From Streptantibioticus_A sp037034305 (lineage in GTDB: Bacteria > Actinomycetota > Actinomycetes > Streptomycetales > Streptomycetaceae), in NCBI GenBank assembly GCA_037034305.1, contig JBAGJY010000017.1:1-64000 (forward strand): a stretch of 64,000 bases of DNA. The letters run 5' to 3'. The position numbers and the translations under genes are program-made. Positions 35,320 to 50,062 of this stretch are shown here, one piece after another (position 1 is the stretch's first letter; the number at the start of each line of letters is the position of its first letter). The notes below the pieces were generated by a model. The model was not told the DNA's origin, did no database searches, and saw only the letters and a program-made list of their open reading frames with translations.

Positions 35320-35709
35320 ATGGCGAAGCTGACCCAGGACGAGCTGCTCGCGCAGTTCGAGGAGATGACCCTCATCGAGCTCTCCGAGTTCGTGAAGGCC
35401 TTCGAGGACAAGTTCGACGTCACCGCCGCCGCTGCCGCGCCGGTCGTCGTCGCCGGTGGTGCCGCCGGTGGCGCCGAGGCCGCCGCCGAGGAGGAGAAGG
35501 ACGAGTTCGACGTCATCCTCACCGGCGCTGGCGACAAGAAGATCCAGGTCATCAAGGTCGTGCGTGAGCTGACCTCGCTCGGCCTGAAGGAGGCCAAGGA
35601 CCTGGTCGACGGCACCCCGAAGCCGGTCCTGGAGAAGGTCAACAAGGAGCAGGCCGACAAGGCTGCCGAGTCCCTCAAGGCCGCTGGCGCCTCCGTCGAG
35701 GTCAAGTAA
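35320..35709 (+). CDS. rplL: 50S ribosomal protein L7/L12
   Basis: This 129-residue stalk protein recruits translational GTPases. The N-terminal dimerisation segment (LAQFEEMTLIELSEFVKAFEDKF) is followed by an Ala/Gly-rich hinge at about 40-60. The C-terminal domain carries KIQVIKVVRELTSLGLKEAKDLVDG. The ATG at 35320 is preferred over an upstream in-frame codon because GGAAGGA (35304-35310) is spaced correctly for it. Confidence 0.97.
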   Translation: MAKLTQDELLAQFEEMTLIELSEFVKAFEDKFDVTAAAAAPVVVAGGAAGGAEAAAEEEKDEFDVILTGAGDKKIQVIKVVRELTSLGLKEAKDLVDGTPKPVLEKVNKEQADKAAESLKAAGASVEVK

Positions 35710-35758
35710 GGCCCAACACGGCGCAGGCCGTGTGTGCCCCTTTCGAGGGGCTGATCAG

Positions 35759-35796
35759 CCGCAGGGCGGCCACCCTTTCGGGTGGCCGCCCTGCGG
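35759..35796 (+). terminator. rplL-rpoB attenuator/terminator
   Basis: A perfect 17-bp stem (35759-35775 with 35780-35796) has a TTTC loop and a T-rich flank (TCTTCC). It starts 50 nt after rplL and probably reduces read-through into rpoBC. Confidence 0.8.
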
Positions 35797-35931
35797 TCTT
35801 CCGCTCCACGGGCACCCGGTTCCGCGCCGTTGTCGGTGGACCCGGGTATGGTGATCTTCGCCGGTTCGCCGAGTCCCGCCGCGAGGGTCCGTCGTGGGAT
35901 CCGATGTGAGGATCTCCGAGGGGCGGGGGCC

Positions 35932-35974
35932 TTGACGAACCGGACGCAGCGCGCAATTCTCAGGACGCGTCCTG
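35932..35974 (+). promoter_or_regulatory. Candidate upstream rpoB promoter with palindrome at the start site
   Basis: TTGACG (35932-35937), a 17-nt spacer and AATTCT (35955-35960) are directly followed by the perfect 14-bp palindrome CAGGACGCGTCCTG (35961-35974), where transcription would begin. The -10 is weak, so this is tentative. Confidence 0.4.
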
Positions 35975-36128
35975 ATGTCGGTCCGGGTGTCGAGGCATGG
36001 ATCGCGGACGATGCGGGAATGACTGAGGTCGAGCGCAGTACCCAGCAGGACCCAGACAGGATCCAAGCAGGTGGGATCCAAGGAGTAGTGCCCGGCCGAG
36101 GCCGGGCCTATGGATGACGAGGGGGAGA

Positions 36129-36147
36129 AGATTCGGTCTCCGAATCT
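36129..36147 (+). other. Hairpin just upstream of the main rpoB promoter
   Basis: A perfect 8-bp stem AGATTCGG-TCT-CCGAATCT is seen. It could terminate upstream transcription or serve as a binding dyad. Confidence 0.4.
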
Positions 36148-36153
36148 CTGCTC

Positions 36154-36183
36154 TGGACATCAGTGTGCCGAGTGGCTACACTG
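36154..36183 (+). promoter_or_regulatory. Main rpoBC promoter
   Basis: TGGACA (36154-36159), exactly 17 nt and TACACT (36177-36182) give a start near 36189 and a leader of about 160 nt. The dyad CAGTGT-N11-ACACTG (36161-36183) spans the spacer and the -10. Confidence 0.7.
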
Positions 36184-36346
36184 ACCCTTTGCGCTGCCTG
36201 TTAGCTGCCGTATGGCCCGTCACCAGCGGCATGCCCGAGTCTGAGCACCGAAAAACGGAAGATGTCCACGACCAGGATGTCACCGCTGTGCCCAGGGGCG
36301 GACCGGTACGCGCGTAGTGAGTCCGAGCCCTCGGAAGGACCCCCTC

Positions 36347-39832
<3,486 letters not shown>

Positions 39833-39840
39833 CGGGGGCT

Positions 39841-39860
39841 GGGGGCTCTCCGGAGCCCCC
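39841..39860 (+). other. Hairpin between rpoB and rpoC
   Basis: An 8-bp stem GGGGGCTC-TCCG-GAGCCCCC has no T-tract. The genes are normally co-transcribed, so an mRNA processing or stability role is more plausible than termination. Confidence 0.45.
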
Positions 39861-39927
39861 GGCCGCCCTCCCCGGACCCGTCCAGACCATGTTTGACTTT
39901 CGACCCCGAAAGAGGGATTGACGACCA

Positions 39928-43827
<3,900 letters not shown>

Positions 43828-43849
43828 TCGTCTCCCGGCGGGGAACGTC

Positions 43850-43893
43850 AAAGGGCGGCCCGCCCCCTGTTCGCAGGGGGCGGGCCGCCCTTT
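43850..43893. terminator. Terminator of rpoBC, also faces the minus-strand operon
   Basis: A perfect 20-bp stem (43850-43869 with 43874-43893) has a TTCG tetraloop. Both arms carry A3/T3 at their outer ends, so it can act in both directions between rpoC and the convergent M48 gene. Confidence 0.9.
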
Positions 43894-43914
43894 CGTCGTC
43901 CGCGTCCCCGCGGG

Positions 43915-45108
43915 TCAGCTCCCGGTCGCGGGCAGGAACTCCTCCAGGTGGTGGAGCCTGGTGTAGTGGTCCGGATGCGAGGACAGCAGCCGGGCCACCG
44001 TGCCTGGCCCCTGTGCCTTGCGGCCCATGGCGACGGCCTGCTCGATGGCCGCCTGTTCCTCCGCGTGCAGTGCGTTGAGCACGTCCACCAGCGCGGGCGC
44101 GAAGCCGAGTTCGGCGGCGTGCCGGTCGGCGCGCAGTTCCGCGCGGCGGCTGATCGCGGCCAGCAGGTAGGGCGCGGCCAGCATGGGCAGCACGATCCAC
44201 CAGGCGGTGAGCACCGCGGCGGCCAGCACGCTGCCCAGGACGCAGACCACCACCAGCGCGCCGAGCCCGGAGAAGAACGCGGCCACCCGCACCGCGACGG
44301 CGGCGACCTTGCGGAAGAGCGCCCAGACCAGCCGGGCGGGCAGCGCGTACCACAGGCCGAGCAGGGAGGCCCAGGCGTGGCCGCCTCTGTGGTGGCCGAG
44401 TTCGTGGGCGAGGACCGCGGCCAGTTGCCTGGGCGGCAGTTGGTTCAGCGAGTAGTGGGTGACCCCGACGATGTGTCCGGCCGCCGCGTAGGCGTTGAGT
44501 TCACCGCTGTTCTCGACCCACAACTCGTAGTTGTGCGCGTCGATCCCCGAACGGGCCGACACCTCCCGCCAGATGGGTTCCAGACGCTGCCGCTCGTCGC
44601 GGGTGGGATAGCGCAGGTGGAACAGGTGGCGGGCGAGCACGCCCTCGGTGGGCCGGTGGAAGACGAGCGCGCCGGAGGCCAGCCAGCCGAGCACGACGAG
44701 GTATCCGAGCGGGCCCAGCAGCCCGAGCGCGAGCGCGCTGACCACCGCGAGACTGCAGATCAGGTACGGGATGTGCAGCAGCACCTGGCTGACCACGGTT
44801 GCGTCCGCCCCACGCTGGTGCGCGGATATGTGCACCCGTCCGGTGCGCCGCGGGAAGTCCTCCGGATCCCCGGGCCGGGGCGGCGGCTGCTCCTCCTGGG
44901 GCGCTTGCCGGGATTCGGACCGCGGCGGCGGGACCTGCGTCGGCTGGCCGGGCGGCGGCGTCGAGGGCGCGCCGGGGTACGGGGGTGGCTCCTCCGCCGC
45001 GGGGTACGGCGGCGGGGCGGTGGGGTACGCGGGCGCGGGCGTGGCGGTGGTCGGATACGGCGGTGGTGGTGGGGCGGTCGGGTAGGGCGGTTCTGTCGGG
45101 TGGGTCAT
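43915..45108 (-). CDS. M48-family membrane metallopeptidase, last gene of the cyclase operon
   Basis: This 397-residue protein has a proline/tyrosine-rich tail at residues 1-85 (repeated PPPYP), two close helices at about 108-150, and an HEXXH zinc site at His235-Glu236-Leu-Gly-His239. Two further helices lie at about 250-315, and the third ligand is probably Glu324 (RAELRADRHA). It resembles an HtpX/STE24-like peptidase but differs from the htpX at 10936. It starts 36 nt after the DUF5706 gene, with AAGGAG before its ATG, so it is part of that operon. Its peptide target is unknown. Confidence 0.82.
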   Translation of the reverse strand: MTHPTEPPYPTAPPPPPYPTTATPAPAYPTAPPPYPAAEEPPPYPGAPSTPPPGQPTQVPPPRSESRQAPQEEQPPPRPGDPEDFPRRTGRVHISAHQRGADATVVSQVLLHIPYLICSLAVVSALALGLLGPLGYLVVLGWLASGALVFHRPTEGVLARHLFHLRYPTRDERQRLEPIWREVSARSGIDAHNYELWVENSGELNAYAAAGHIVGVTHYSLNQLPPRQLAAVLAHELGHHRGGHAWASLLGLWYALPARLVWALFRKVAAVAVRVAAFFSGLGALVVVCVLGSVLAAAVLTAWWIVLPMLAAPYLLAAISRRAELRADRHAAELGFAPALVDVLNALHAEEQAAIEQAVAMGRKAQGPGTVARLLSSHPDHYTRLHHLEEFLPATGS

Positions 45109-45144
45109 CTGGTGCTCCTTGGGGACGGACGGCTGCCGCGGACG

Positions 45145-45657
45145 TCAGCCGATGAGCAGGGATCCGGGCAGTAGCAGCGCACTGCTGCCGAAGGCGAGCA
45201 GTCCGACGCGCAGCCACTGGTGTTTGCGGGCCGCGATGCGGCTGGTCTCGGTGAGGGCGGTGACCAGCCCGCCCGTCGCGTCGCGTTCGGTGTCGGCGAG
45301 CGCGTCGGCCAACCGCCCGCACACCGCGGCCTGTTGGATGTCGCCGAAGTAGGTGAGCGGACGCCCGGGCACCCATCCGCTGGCCCGGTACCGCGGCAGT
45401 ACCGTCATCACCAGCGCGACGAGCGCGACGGCGAGCGCCGCCGCCCCCGCCCACCAGGCGGTGGCGGCGGGCCAGGAGAGCGCCTCGGGACTCCAGGCGC
45501 GCCCCCCGAGCACCCCGCCGATCACCCCGAACGTCATGCCGATCGCACCGACCAGTACGGATGCCTTGCTGTCGGCATGGGCGATCTCGGCGCGCAGGTC
45601 CGCGAGGAGACGCAGACCGGTCTCGGTGGGTGGGAGCGAAGGGTCGGCCAGGGACAT
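45145..45657 (-). CDS. DUF5706 membrane protein, Pycsar-effector (PycTM) type
   Basis: This 170-residue protein has three membrane helices (about 33-53, 66-90 and 148-169). The N-terminal signature EIAHADSKASVLVGAIG and the pre-TM3 segment ETSRIAARKHQWLRVG match the DUF5706 family (PF18967). In Pycsar systems that family is the transmembrane effector which damages the membrane after binding cCMP or cUMP. AAGGAG precedes the ATG. It lies downstream of a class III cyclase-like gene on the same strand, with two genes in between. The family is recognised from motif memory, not a search. Confidence 0.78.
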   Translation of the reverse strand: MSLADPSLPPTETGLRLLADLRAEIAHADSKASVLVGAIGMTFGVIGGVLGGRAWSPEALSWPAATAWWAGAAALAVALVALVMTVLPRYRASGWVPGRPLTYFGDIQQAAVCGRLADALADTERDATGGLVTALTETSRIAARKHQWLRVGLLAFGSSALLLPGSLLIG

Positions 45658-45718
45658 GGCGGCGTACTCCTTGCGGATGTGGTCCAGGCGCGGGGTGCCG
45701 TTCAGGGCGCGGTGCGGT

Positions 45719-46771
45719 TCACACGGGCGGTGCGGGCGGCGCGTCGTACGGCTCGTCGGGGCCCAGGGCGACGGGGTCCTTGGCCAGCTCCACCTGGCCC
45801 GCCGGCAGGGGCGCTGCCGGGGCCGAGGGCGGCAGGAGTCCGGTCTGCTGCTGGGCGAGCAGCTCCCGTACCGTGGAGAGGACCAGCTGAGCCGGTTCCT
45901 CCAACTGGTACTGCTCCAGTTGCTTGTTCTCCACCATCCGGTCGAACAGGTGGATCTTGTTACGCAGCAGCTCCACCTGGTCCGCCCGCAGGCTCTCCAG
46001 GGCCCGCGGCAGATCGTCGGGGTGCTGGGCGAGTTGCAGTGCCCACTGCGCCACACCGCCCTGGTCCAGGTGGTAGCGGTAGAACTCGGCCTTCTTGGCG
46101 AGTAGTTCCTGCTCCTGTCTGAGCCGTAGCTGCTGGTACTCGTGCTCCGGCACGGCGGCGGCGGTGTCGTACCGGATGGCCCGCAGGCGTTCCTGGTGCG
46201 CCCGCGCCGCCTCGTCGAGCCCCAGCCGTACCGAGCAGATGACCTCCAGGCCCTCGGTGTCGGCCAGCGGCACGGCGTCCAGCGCGTCCTGGACGGCGGT
46301 CTCGGCGGCGGCGCTGTCCTCGATGGCGAACCGCCTGCTGGCGGCGCGCATCCGCTGCTGGACGCGCGGGGTGAGGGTGGCGGGCACATCGCGCAGTCCG
46401 CTGGCGACCACCCGGTCGGGGGCGGCCACCTGCCAGGTGAGGTCGACGGTCGCCTCGAAGTGGAAGGCGTCGCCCCGGCTGGGCAGGGTCTGGATCAGCT
46501 GGACCGGGTGGATTCCGGTGTCGACCTCGTAGACGGCGGTGTACCGGCGGGCCACCACCTCGGCGCGGCTGGGCCGCAGCGGTGGTACGTACGCGTCGTA
46601 GCCGCCCTGGCCGGTGACGAAGACCAGGGCGTGGTCGAACCGTCCGGCGGCCCGGCGACCGCCGATCGAGTCGAACCGGGACAGCTGCCGGACGGTGATC
46701 ACCGGATCCGTCAACGGGCTGCCGCGATCGGCCTGTTGCTGCCACTCGGGCTGGTGGCGGAACTCCGGCAT
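45719..46771 (-). CDS. SPFH/Band-7-like protein
   Basis: This 350-residue soluble protein has GAGGAG before its ATG. Residues about 75-225 follow the Band-7/SPFH pattern: FHFEATVDLTWQVAAPDRVVASG, then an amphipathic block with RMRAASRRFAIEDSAAAETAV and LEVICSVRLGLDE. A charged helical region (EHEYQQLRLRQEQELLAKKAEFYRYHL, about 230-260) could oligomerise. The tail is Pro/Ala-rich. There is no N-terminal membrane helix, which is unusual for the family. Operon partners are the NTPase-like gene (77-nt gap) and the DUF5706 gene (61-nt gap). It may scaffold the membrane effector; this is inference. Confidence 0.55.
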   Translation of the reverse strand: MPEFRHQPEWQQQADRGSPLTDPVITVRQLSRFDSIGGRRAAGRFDHALVFVTGQGGYDAYVPPLRPSRAEVVARRYTAVYEVDTGIHPVQLIQTLPSRGDAFHFEATVDLTWQVAAPDRVVASGLRDVPATLTPRVQQRMRAASRRFAIEDSAAAETAVQDALDAVPLADTEGLEVICSVRLGLDEAARAHQERLRAIRYDTAAAVPEHEYQQLRLRQEQELLAKKAEFYRYHLDQGGVAQWALQLAQHPDDLPRALESLRADQVELLRNKIHLFDRMVENKQLEQYQLEEPAQLVLSTVRELLAQQQTGLLPPSAPAAPLPAGQVELAKDPVALGPDEPYDAPPAPPV

Positions 46772-46848
46772 GCACGTTCTCCTCTGACTGGTGGTGCGAA
46801 GGGTCGCCCCGGGCTCGGGGACACCCGGCGGGCTGGGGGAAGCGGGAC

Positions 46849-49026
46849 TCACCCGCGCGCGGTGAGCGCGGACAGCAGACGCGCGGCCACCGCGGGCGGC
46901 GGCCCGGACCGGGTCGGCGTACGGACGTCCGGGAAGGGCGCGCGCAGCAGATGGCTCAGCCGCTGGATGTCCGCGCCGGTGACGGCGAGCGCGGGCAGCA
47001 GCACGGCGAGGTACGCCTCGGCCTGCGGGTCGTGTTCGGCGCTGCGCACCCAGAACCGCACCGCTTCCAGGGCCCGGTCGGTGTGGACACGGTCCGACAG
47101 CGCGGCCCGCCACAGCGCGGCCAGCCGCCGGTCGTCCGTGCTGTCCGGATCGGCCGCGGCCTGTCCGAACCAGTCGAGCATCAGTGGCCGGGTGGCGGAG
47201 CTCGCGCCGGTGCCGTCGGGGCACTCGCAGCGCAGGGCGGCCTTGAGGAACGCGCGCAGCGCGAGTTCGCGCAGCGGCGCATCGTCCTGCAGCCAGCCCA
47301 CCACCTCGGCCAGGACCGAGCTGCGGACGCCGCTGGTCAGCAGCAACAGTTCCACGGCTTGCACCAGTTCGTCCCTCTCGGCCTCGGTGGGGCGTTGCGC
47401 GGCGATGTGAGCGAGGTCGCGCAGGGCCTGCCTGGGCAGTCGCCAACCCAGCAGCCCGTAAGCGCGGATCGCGGTCCAGCGGCGGGTGGACTGCCCGCTG
47501 CCGCACCACTCCTGGAGGATCCGGGGTACCGCGTCGGTGCCCGCGAGGTAGGCGAGGGTCAGGGCGTTGGCGGCGGTCAGCCGTCTGCGGTGGTCCTGTG
47601 CCCCGGCCCAGCCGCTGATCAGCAGCGCCATCGCGGAGGGCAGATCGGCCTCGGCCAGGGTGGCGGCGGCCGACGCGGCCCGGGTGCGCACCAACGGACG
47701 CCCGTCACCGGCGAGTTGGCGGACCCACTGGACGAGTGAGCACCGCGCCGACGGGTGGCCGTTCCACACCTCGCGCAGCAGGACGCGCGCGGTGTGCTCG
47801 TTGTCGAAGGCGGCCATCCGCTGGGGGACCGGACCCCAGGGCGTGGCCTCGTCCTCCTGGTAGCCGTGCGCCCTGGCCAGCAGCATGCGCGCCGTCACCG
47901 AGCTGCCGAAGACCGGGATGTCGGCTGGTTGCTGCGGGCTTTGGACCCGCTGGAGCAACACGTACAGCCGGTCGCAGAGTTCGGCCGTCACCGCGTACGG
48001 GGCCTTGTCGAAGACCGCCAGGGCGATCAGGAACGCCTTGTCGCGCAACTCCAGTTGGGGGTCGCCGAGCCATTCGCGTACCTGGTTCTCCACGGCGGCC
48101 AGGCTGAACCCGGACAGTGCCGCCAGATCCAGCCGACCGTGGGCGTAACTCACCAGGCGGTCCACGAACCCGGCTATCTCCCGGATCCGCACCGCACTGC
48201 CGAGGAAGTCCCGCACCGGCTCCAGCCCGAGCAACTGGTCGGGATCGTCCACCTCGGGATGCCGCCGCAGCGTCGCGCGCAGGACGTCCTCGGGCGCGGG
48301 CGGCCGCCAGGAGACCGTGCGCACGTCCGAGACCACGGCCGACTCGCCCACGGTGATGACCAGGTGGGAGTCCTGCCGGTCCAACAGCTCCCCGACGCTG
48401 AGGAGTTGTTCGTAGCGCAGCTGGCGGGTGCGGCTGGTGACCAGGTCGCACAGCACATAGCCGGGGGCTGCGGTGGCGCTGACCTGGTCGCGCAACGAGG
48501 TCGTACCGGCGTCGCCGTCGAGTGCGCGGATCCGGGTGATGCCCAGCCGGTGCAGCAGCATCAGGGCCGCGCAGCGGCGGCCGGTGTCGTGGCCGCCCCT
48601 GAGCACCACCACACGGTTGGCGCGCAACTCCTGGAGCGCTTCGGCGAATCCGGGCCCTTCCTGGAACACCGCGGCGAGCTGGTCGATCCTGCTCCTCGGT
48701 ATCTCCCCGGCGTGGTGTGTGGTCCTGCCGAACCCGGCCCCCACCTGGACCACGGTGGTCGTCTTGTTGCCCTGGACGACGTCTCCGGTGACCTGGCCGC
48801 CGGAGACGGCGTGCTGGTCGCCGGTGACCAGGCTGCCGCCGAAGGCGGGCGAGCCGCCGGAGAAGAAGACGCCGGGGCTGTGCTCCAGTAGCTCCTGGGC
48901 AGCCTCCCAGGCGTTCTGGGGCTCGTCGGGGAACTCCTCGTCCAGCGGGTCCTGCGACGGATCGGCGGCCTCGGGCGGCTCACCGCCCGGGGACTGGGCG
49001 GCTTCCCGCGGATCGGACTGGATCAC
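46849..49026 (-). CDS. Large P-loop-like and helical-repeat protein with N-terminal shared motif
   Basis: This 725-residue protein starts at a GTG that overlaps the cyclase stop (GTGA). Residues 1-50 are acidic and disordered. Residues 57-86 are the Gly/Val-rich motif identical to the cyclase C-terminus. Residues about 138-200 resemble a P-loop NTPase with VVVLRGGHDTGRR, where the Walker A Lys is Arg, and a Walker B-like GYVLCDLV. From about 280 to 725 the sequence is helical and HEAT/armadillo-like (for example TRAASAAATLAEADLPSAMALLI). This STAND-like receptor layout suggests a sensor. I do not recognise a named family. Confidence 0.55.
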   Translation of the reverse strand: MIQSDPREAAQSPGGEPPEAADPSQDPLDEEFPDEPQNAWEAAQELLEHSPGVFFSGGSPAFGGSLVTGDQHAVSGGQVTGDVVQGNKTTTVVQVGAGFGRTTHHAGEIPRSRIDQLAAVFQEGPGFAEALQELRANRVVVLRGGHDTGRRCAALMLLHRLGITRIRALDGDAGTTSLRDQVSATAAPGYVLCDLVTSRTRQLRYEQLLSVGELLDRQDSHLVITVGESAVVSDVRTVSWRPPAPEDVLRATLRRHPEVDDPDQLLGLEPVRDFLGSAVRIREIAGFVDRLVSYAHGRLDLAALSGFSLAAVENQVREWLGDPQLELRDKAFLIALAVFDKAPYAVTAELCDRLYVLLQRVQSPQQPADIPVFGSSVTARMLLARAHGYQEDEATPWGPVPQRMAAFDNEHTARVLLREVWNGHPSARCSLVQWVRQLAGDGRPLVRTRAASAAATLAEADLPSAMALLISGWAGAQDHRRRLTAANALTLAYLAGTDAVPRILQEWCGSGQSTRRWTAIRAYGLLGWRLPRQALRDLAHIAAQRPTEAERDELVQAVELLLLTSGVRSSVLAEVVGWLQDDAPLRELALRAFLKAALRCECPDGTGASSATRPLMLDWFGQAAADPDSTDDRRLAALWRAALSDRVHTDRALEAVRFWVRSAEHDPQAEAYLAVLLPALAVTGADIQRLSHLLRAPFPDVRTPTRSGPPPAVAARLLSALTARG
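48768..48859 (-). repeat. 92-bp perfect direct repeat, copy in the NTPase-like gene
   Basis: It is identical over 92 bases to 49043-49134 in the neighbouring cyclase gene and in the same orientation. It encodes the 30-residue motif GGSPAFGG...VTGDVVQG at residues 57-86. Confidence 0.97.
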
Positions 49027-49850
49027 CGCGGACCCCCCTTGGTGCCCTGGACGACGTCTCCGGTGACCTGGCCGCCGGAGACGGCGTGCTGGTCGCCGGT
49101 GACCAGGCTGCCGCCGAAGGCGGGCGAGCCGCCGTTGAAGACCACGCCACCGCCACCGCGCGGCCCAGGCGGGGCAGCGGCCGGGGCGTCATCCGTCCCC
49201 GAAGCCGTGTCCGTGCCAGTACCGGCACCGGCCTCCGCACCGGCACCGGCACCGGTACCGGCCTTCACGCGGGCGGCGTCGTACAGCCATCCGACGAGCG
49301 GGCCCTCCTTGCCCTCAGCGGTGATCCGGTGGAACTCCTCCGGCCGCAGTCCGGGATGGCCGTGCCGGACCACGCCCCGGAACACCGACTCGGAGACGCA
49401 CAGCACGCTCTCCTCGGCCCGCTCCCGCAAGGCGGCCCGCAGCGGCTCCGCGTCGAGCAGCCGGAACGCCTGGTTCAGGTCGTGGCCGACGGCGCCGCCG
49501 AGGGTGCCGGGCTGCTGGTGGAGCGCCACCTCGCCGGAGGCCAGCACGATCCGCAGCCGGACCTGGGCACTGCTGGCCGCCAGCCGGTTGTTGCCGTGCA
49601 GCAGCGTCGGGGTCTCGGCCAGCAGCGCCCGCAGCAGACGGACCTTCGAGATCTCCGGGCTGATCAGCACCATCACCGAGTCGCCCCGGTCCTCGCGGTG
49701 TTGGTCGGTCGGTGCCGCACCCGCCGCCGCCAGGGTGTCCTCGACGACAGTGTGCAGCATGCGGCGCATGAAGGTCTGTTCGACGTCATCGCGCTGCCCG
49801 AACTTCTCGATGTCGAGCAGCAGGATCGTGCGGTTCACAGGTTCGGCCAT
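49023..49850 (-). CDS. Class III nucleotidyl-cyclase-like protein with C-terminal shared motif
   Basis: This 275-residue protein has GAGGCGACC before its ATG. Residues 5-190 follow the class III cyclase plan. Metal-binding Asp13 is in ILLLDIEKFG and Asp57 in DRGDSVMVLI. RIVLASGEVALHQQ follows, and GHDLNQAFRLLD carries Asn126 and Arg130, the positions that stabilise the transition state. All four catalytic positions are filled, so activity is plausible. The base specificity (adenine, guanine or a pyrimidine) is not evident. Residues 195-230 are a Gly/Ala/Thr linker. Residues 240-269 are a motif identical to the start of the next protein. It is the first gene of the five-gene operon after the crp gene. 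Confidence 0.68.
   Translation of the reverse strand: MAEPVNRTILLLDIEKFGQRDDVEQTFMRRMLHTVVEDTLAAAGAAPTDQHREDRGDSVMVLISPEISKVRLLRALLAETPTLLHGNNRLAASSAQVRLRIVLASGEVALHQQPGTLGGAVGHDLNQAFRLLDAEPLRAALRERAEESVLCVSESVFRGVVRHGHPGLRPEEFHRITAEGKEGPLVGWLYDAARVKAGTGAGAGAEAGAGTGTDTASGTDDAPAAAPPGPRGGGGVVFNGGSPAFGGSLVTGDQHAVSGGQVTGDVVQGTKGGPR
49043..49134 (-). repeat. 92-bp perfect direct repeat, copy in the cyclase gene
   Basis: This partner copy of 48768-48859 encodes cyclase residues 240-269. The start-to-start distance is 275 bp. Identity ends sharply on both sides, although the encoded GVVF/GVFF just outside is still similar. Confidence 0.97.
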
Positions 49851-49951
49851 GGTCGCCTCTCGTGGCTGGATCCGTACGCGAGAACAGTGGCGCGCGTGAC
49901 GGGAGACCACGAGGGCAGATGACACGGACGAACTGTGACCGAGTGCATAGA

Positions 49952-50027
49952 GCGCTCCGCTGGGAGTGCCATCGACCATCTGCGGCGCCGTTGTGGCTTG
50001 TCGCGCGGTTCCCCGCGCCCCTTCAGG
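49952..50027 (+). repeat. Dispersed repeat, copy A (crp/cyclase spacer)
   Basis: This 76-nt element sits in the 212-nt gap between the cyclase start and the crp stop. Its last 49 bases (49979-50027, from TCTGCGGCGCCGTTG to CCCTTCAGG) match copy B at 50889-50937 with one mismatch. I associate this core with repeats scattered between genes in Streptomyces genomes, from memory. Confidence 0.85.
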
Positions 50028-50062
50028 CGCTGCCGAACCGCAGCGGACTTCGCCCGACCTGC

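Noticed and set aside
36317..36346. Upstream GTG start for rpoB
   Set aside because: The GGAAGGA site is positioned for the TTG at 36347, and the TTG gives the known streptomycete N-terminus and length.
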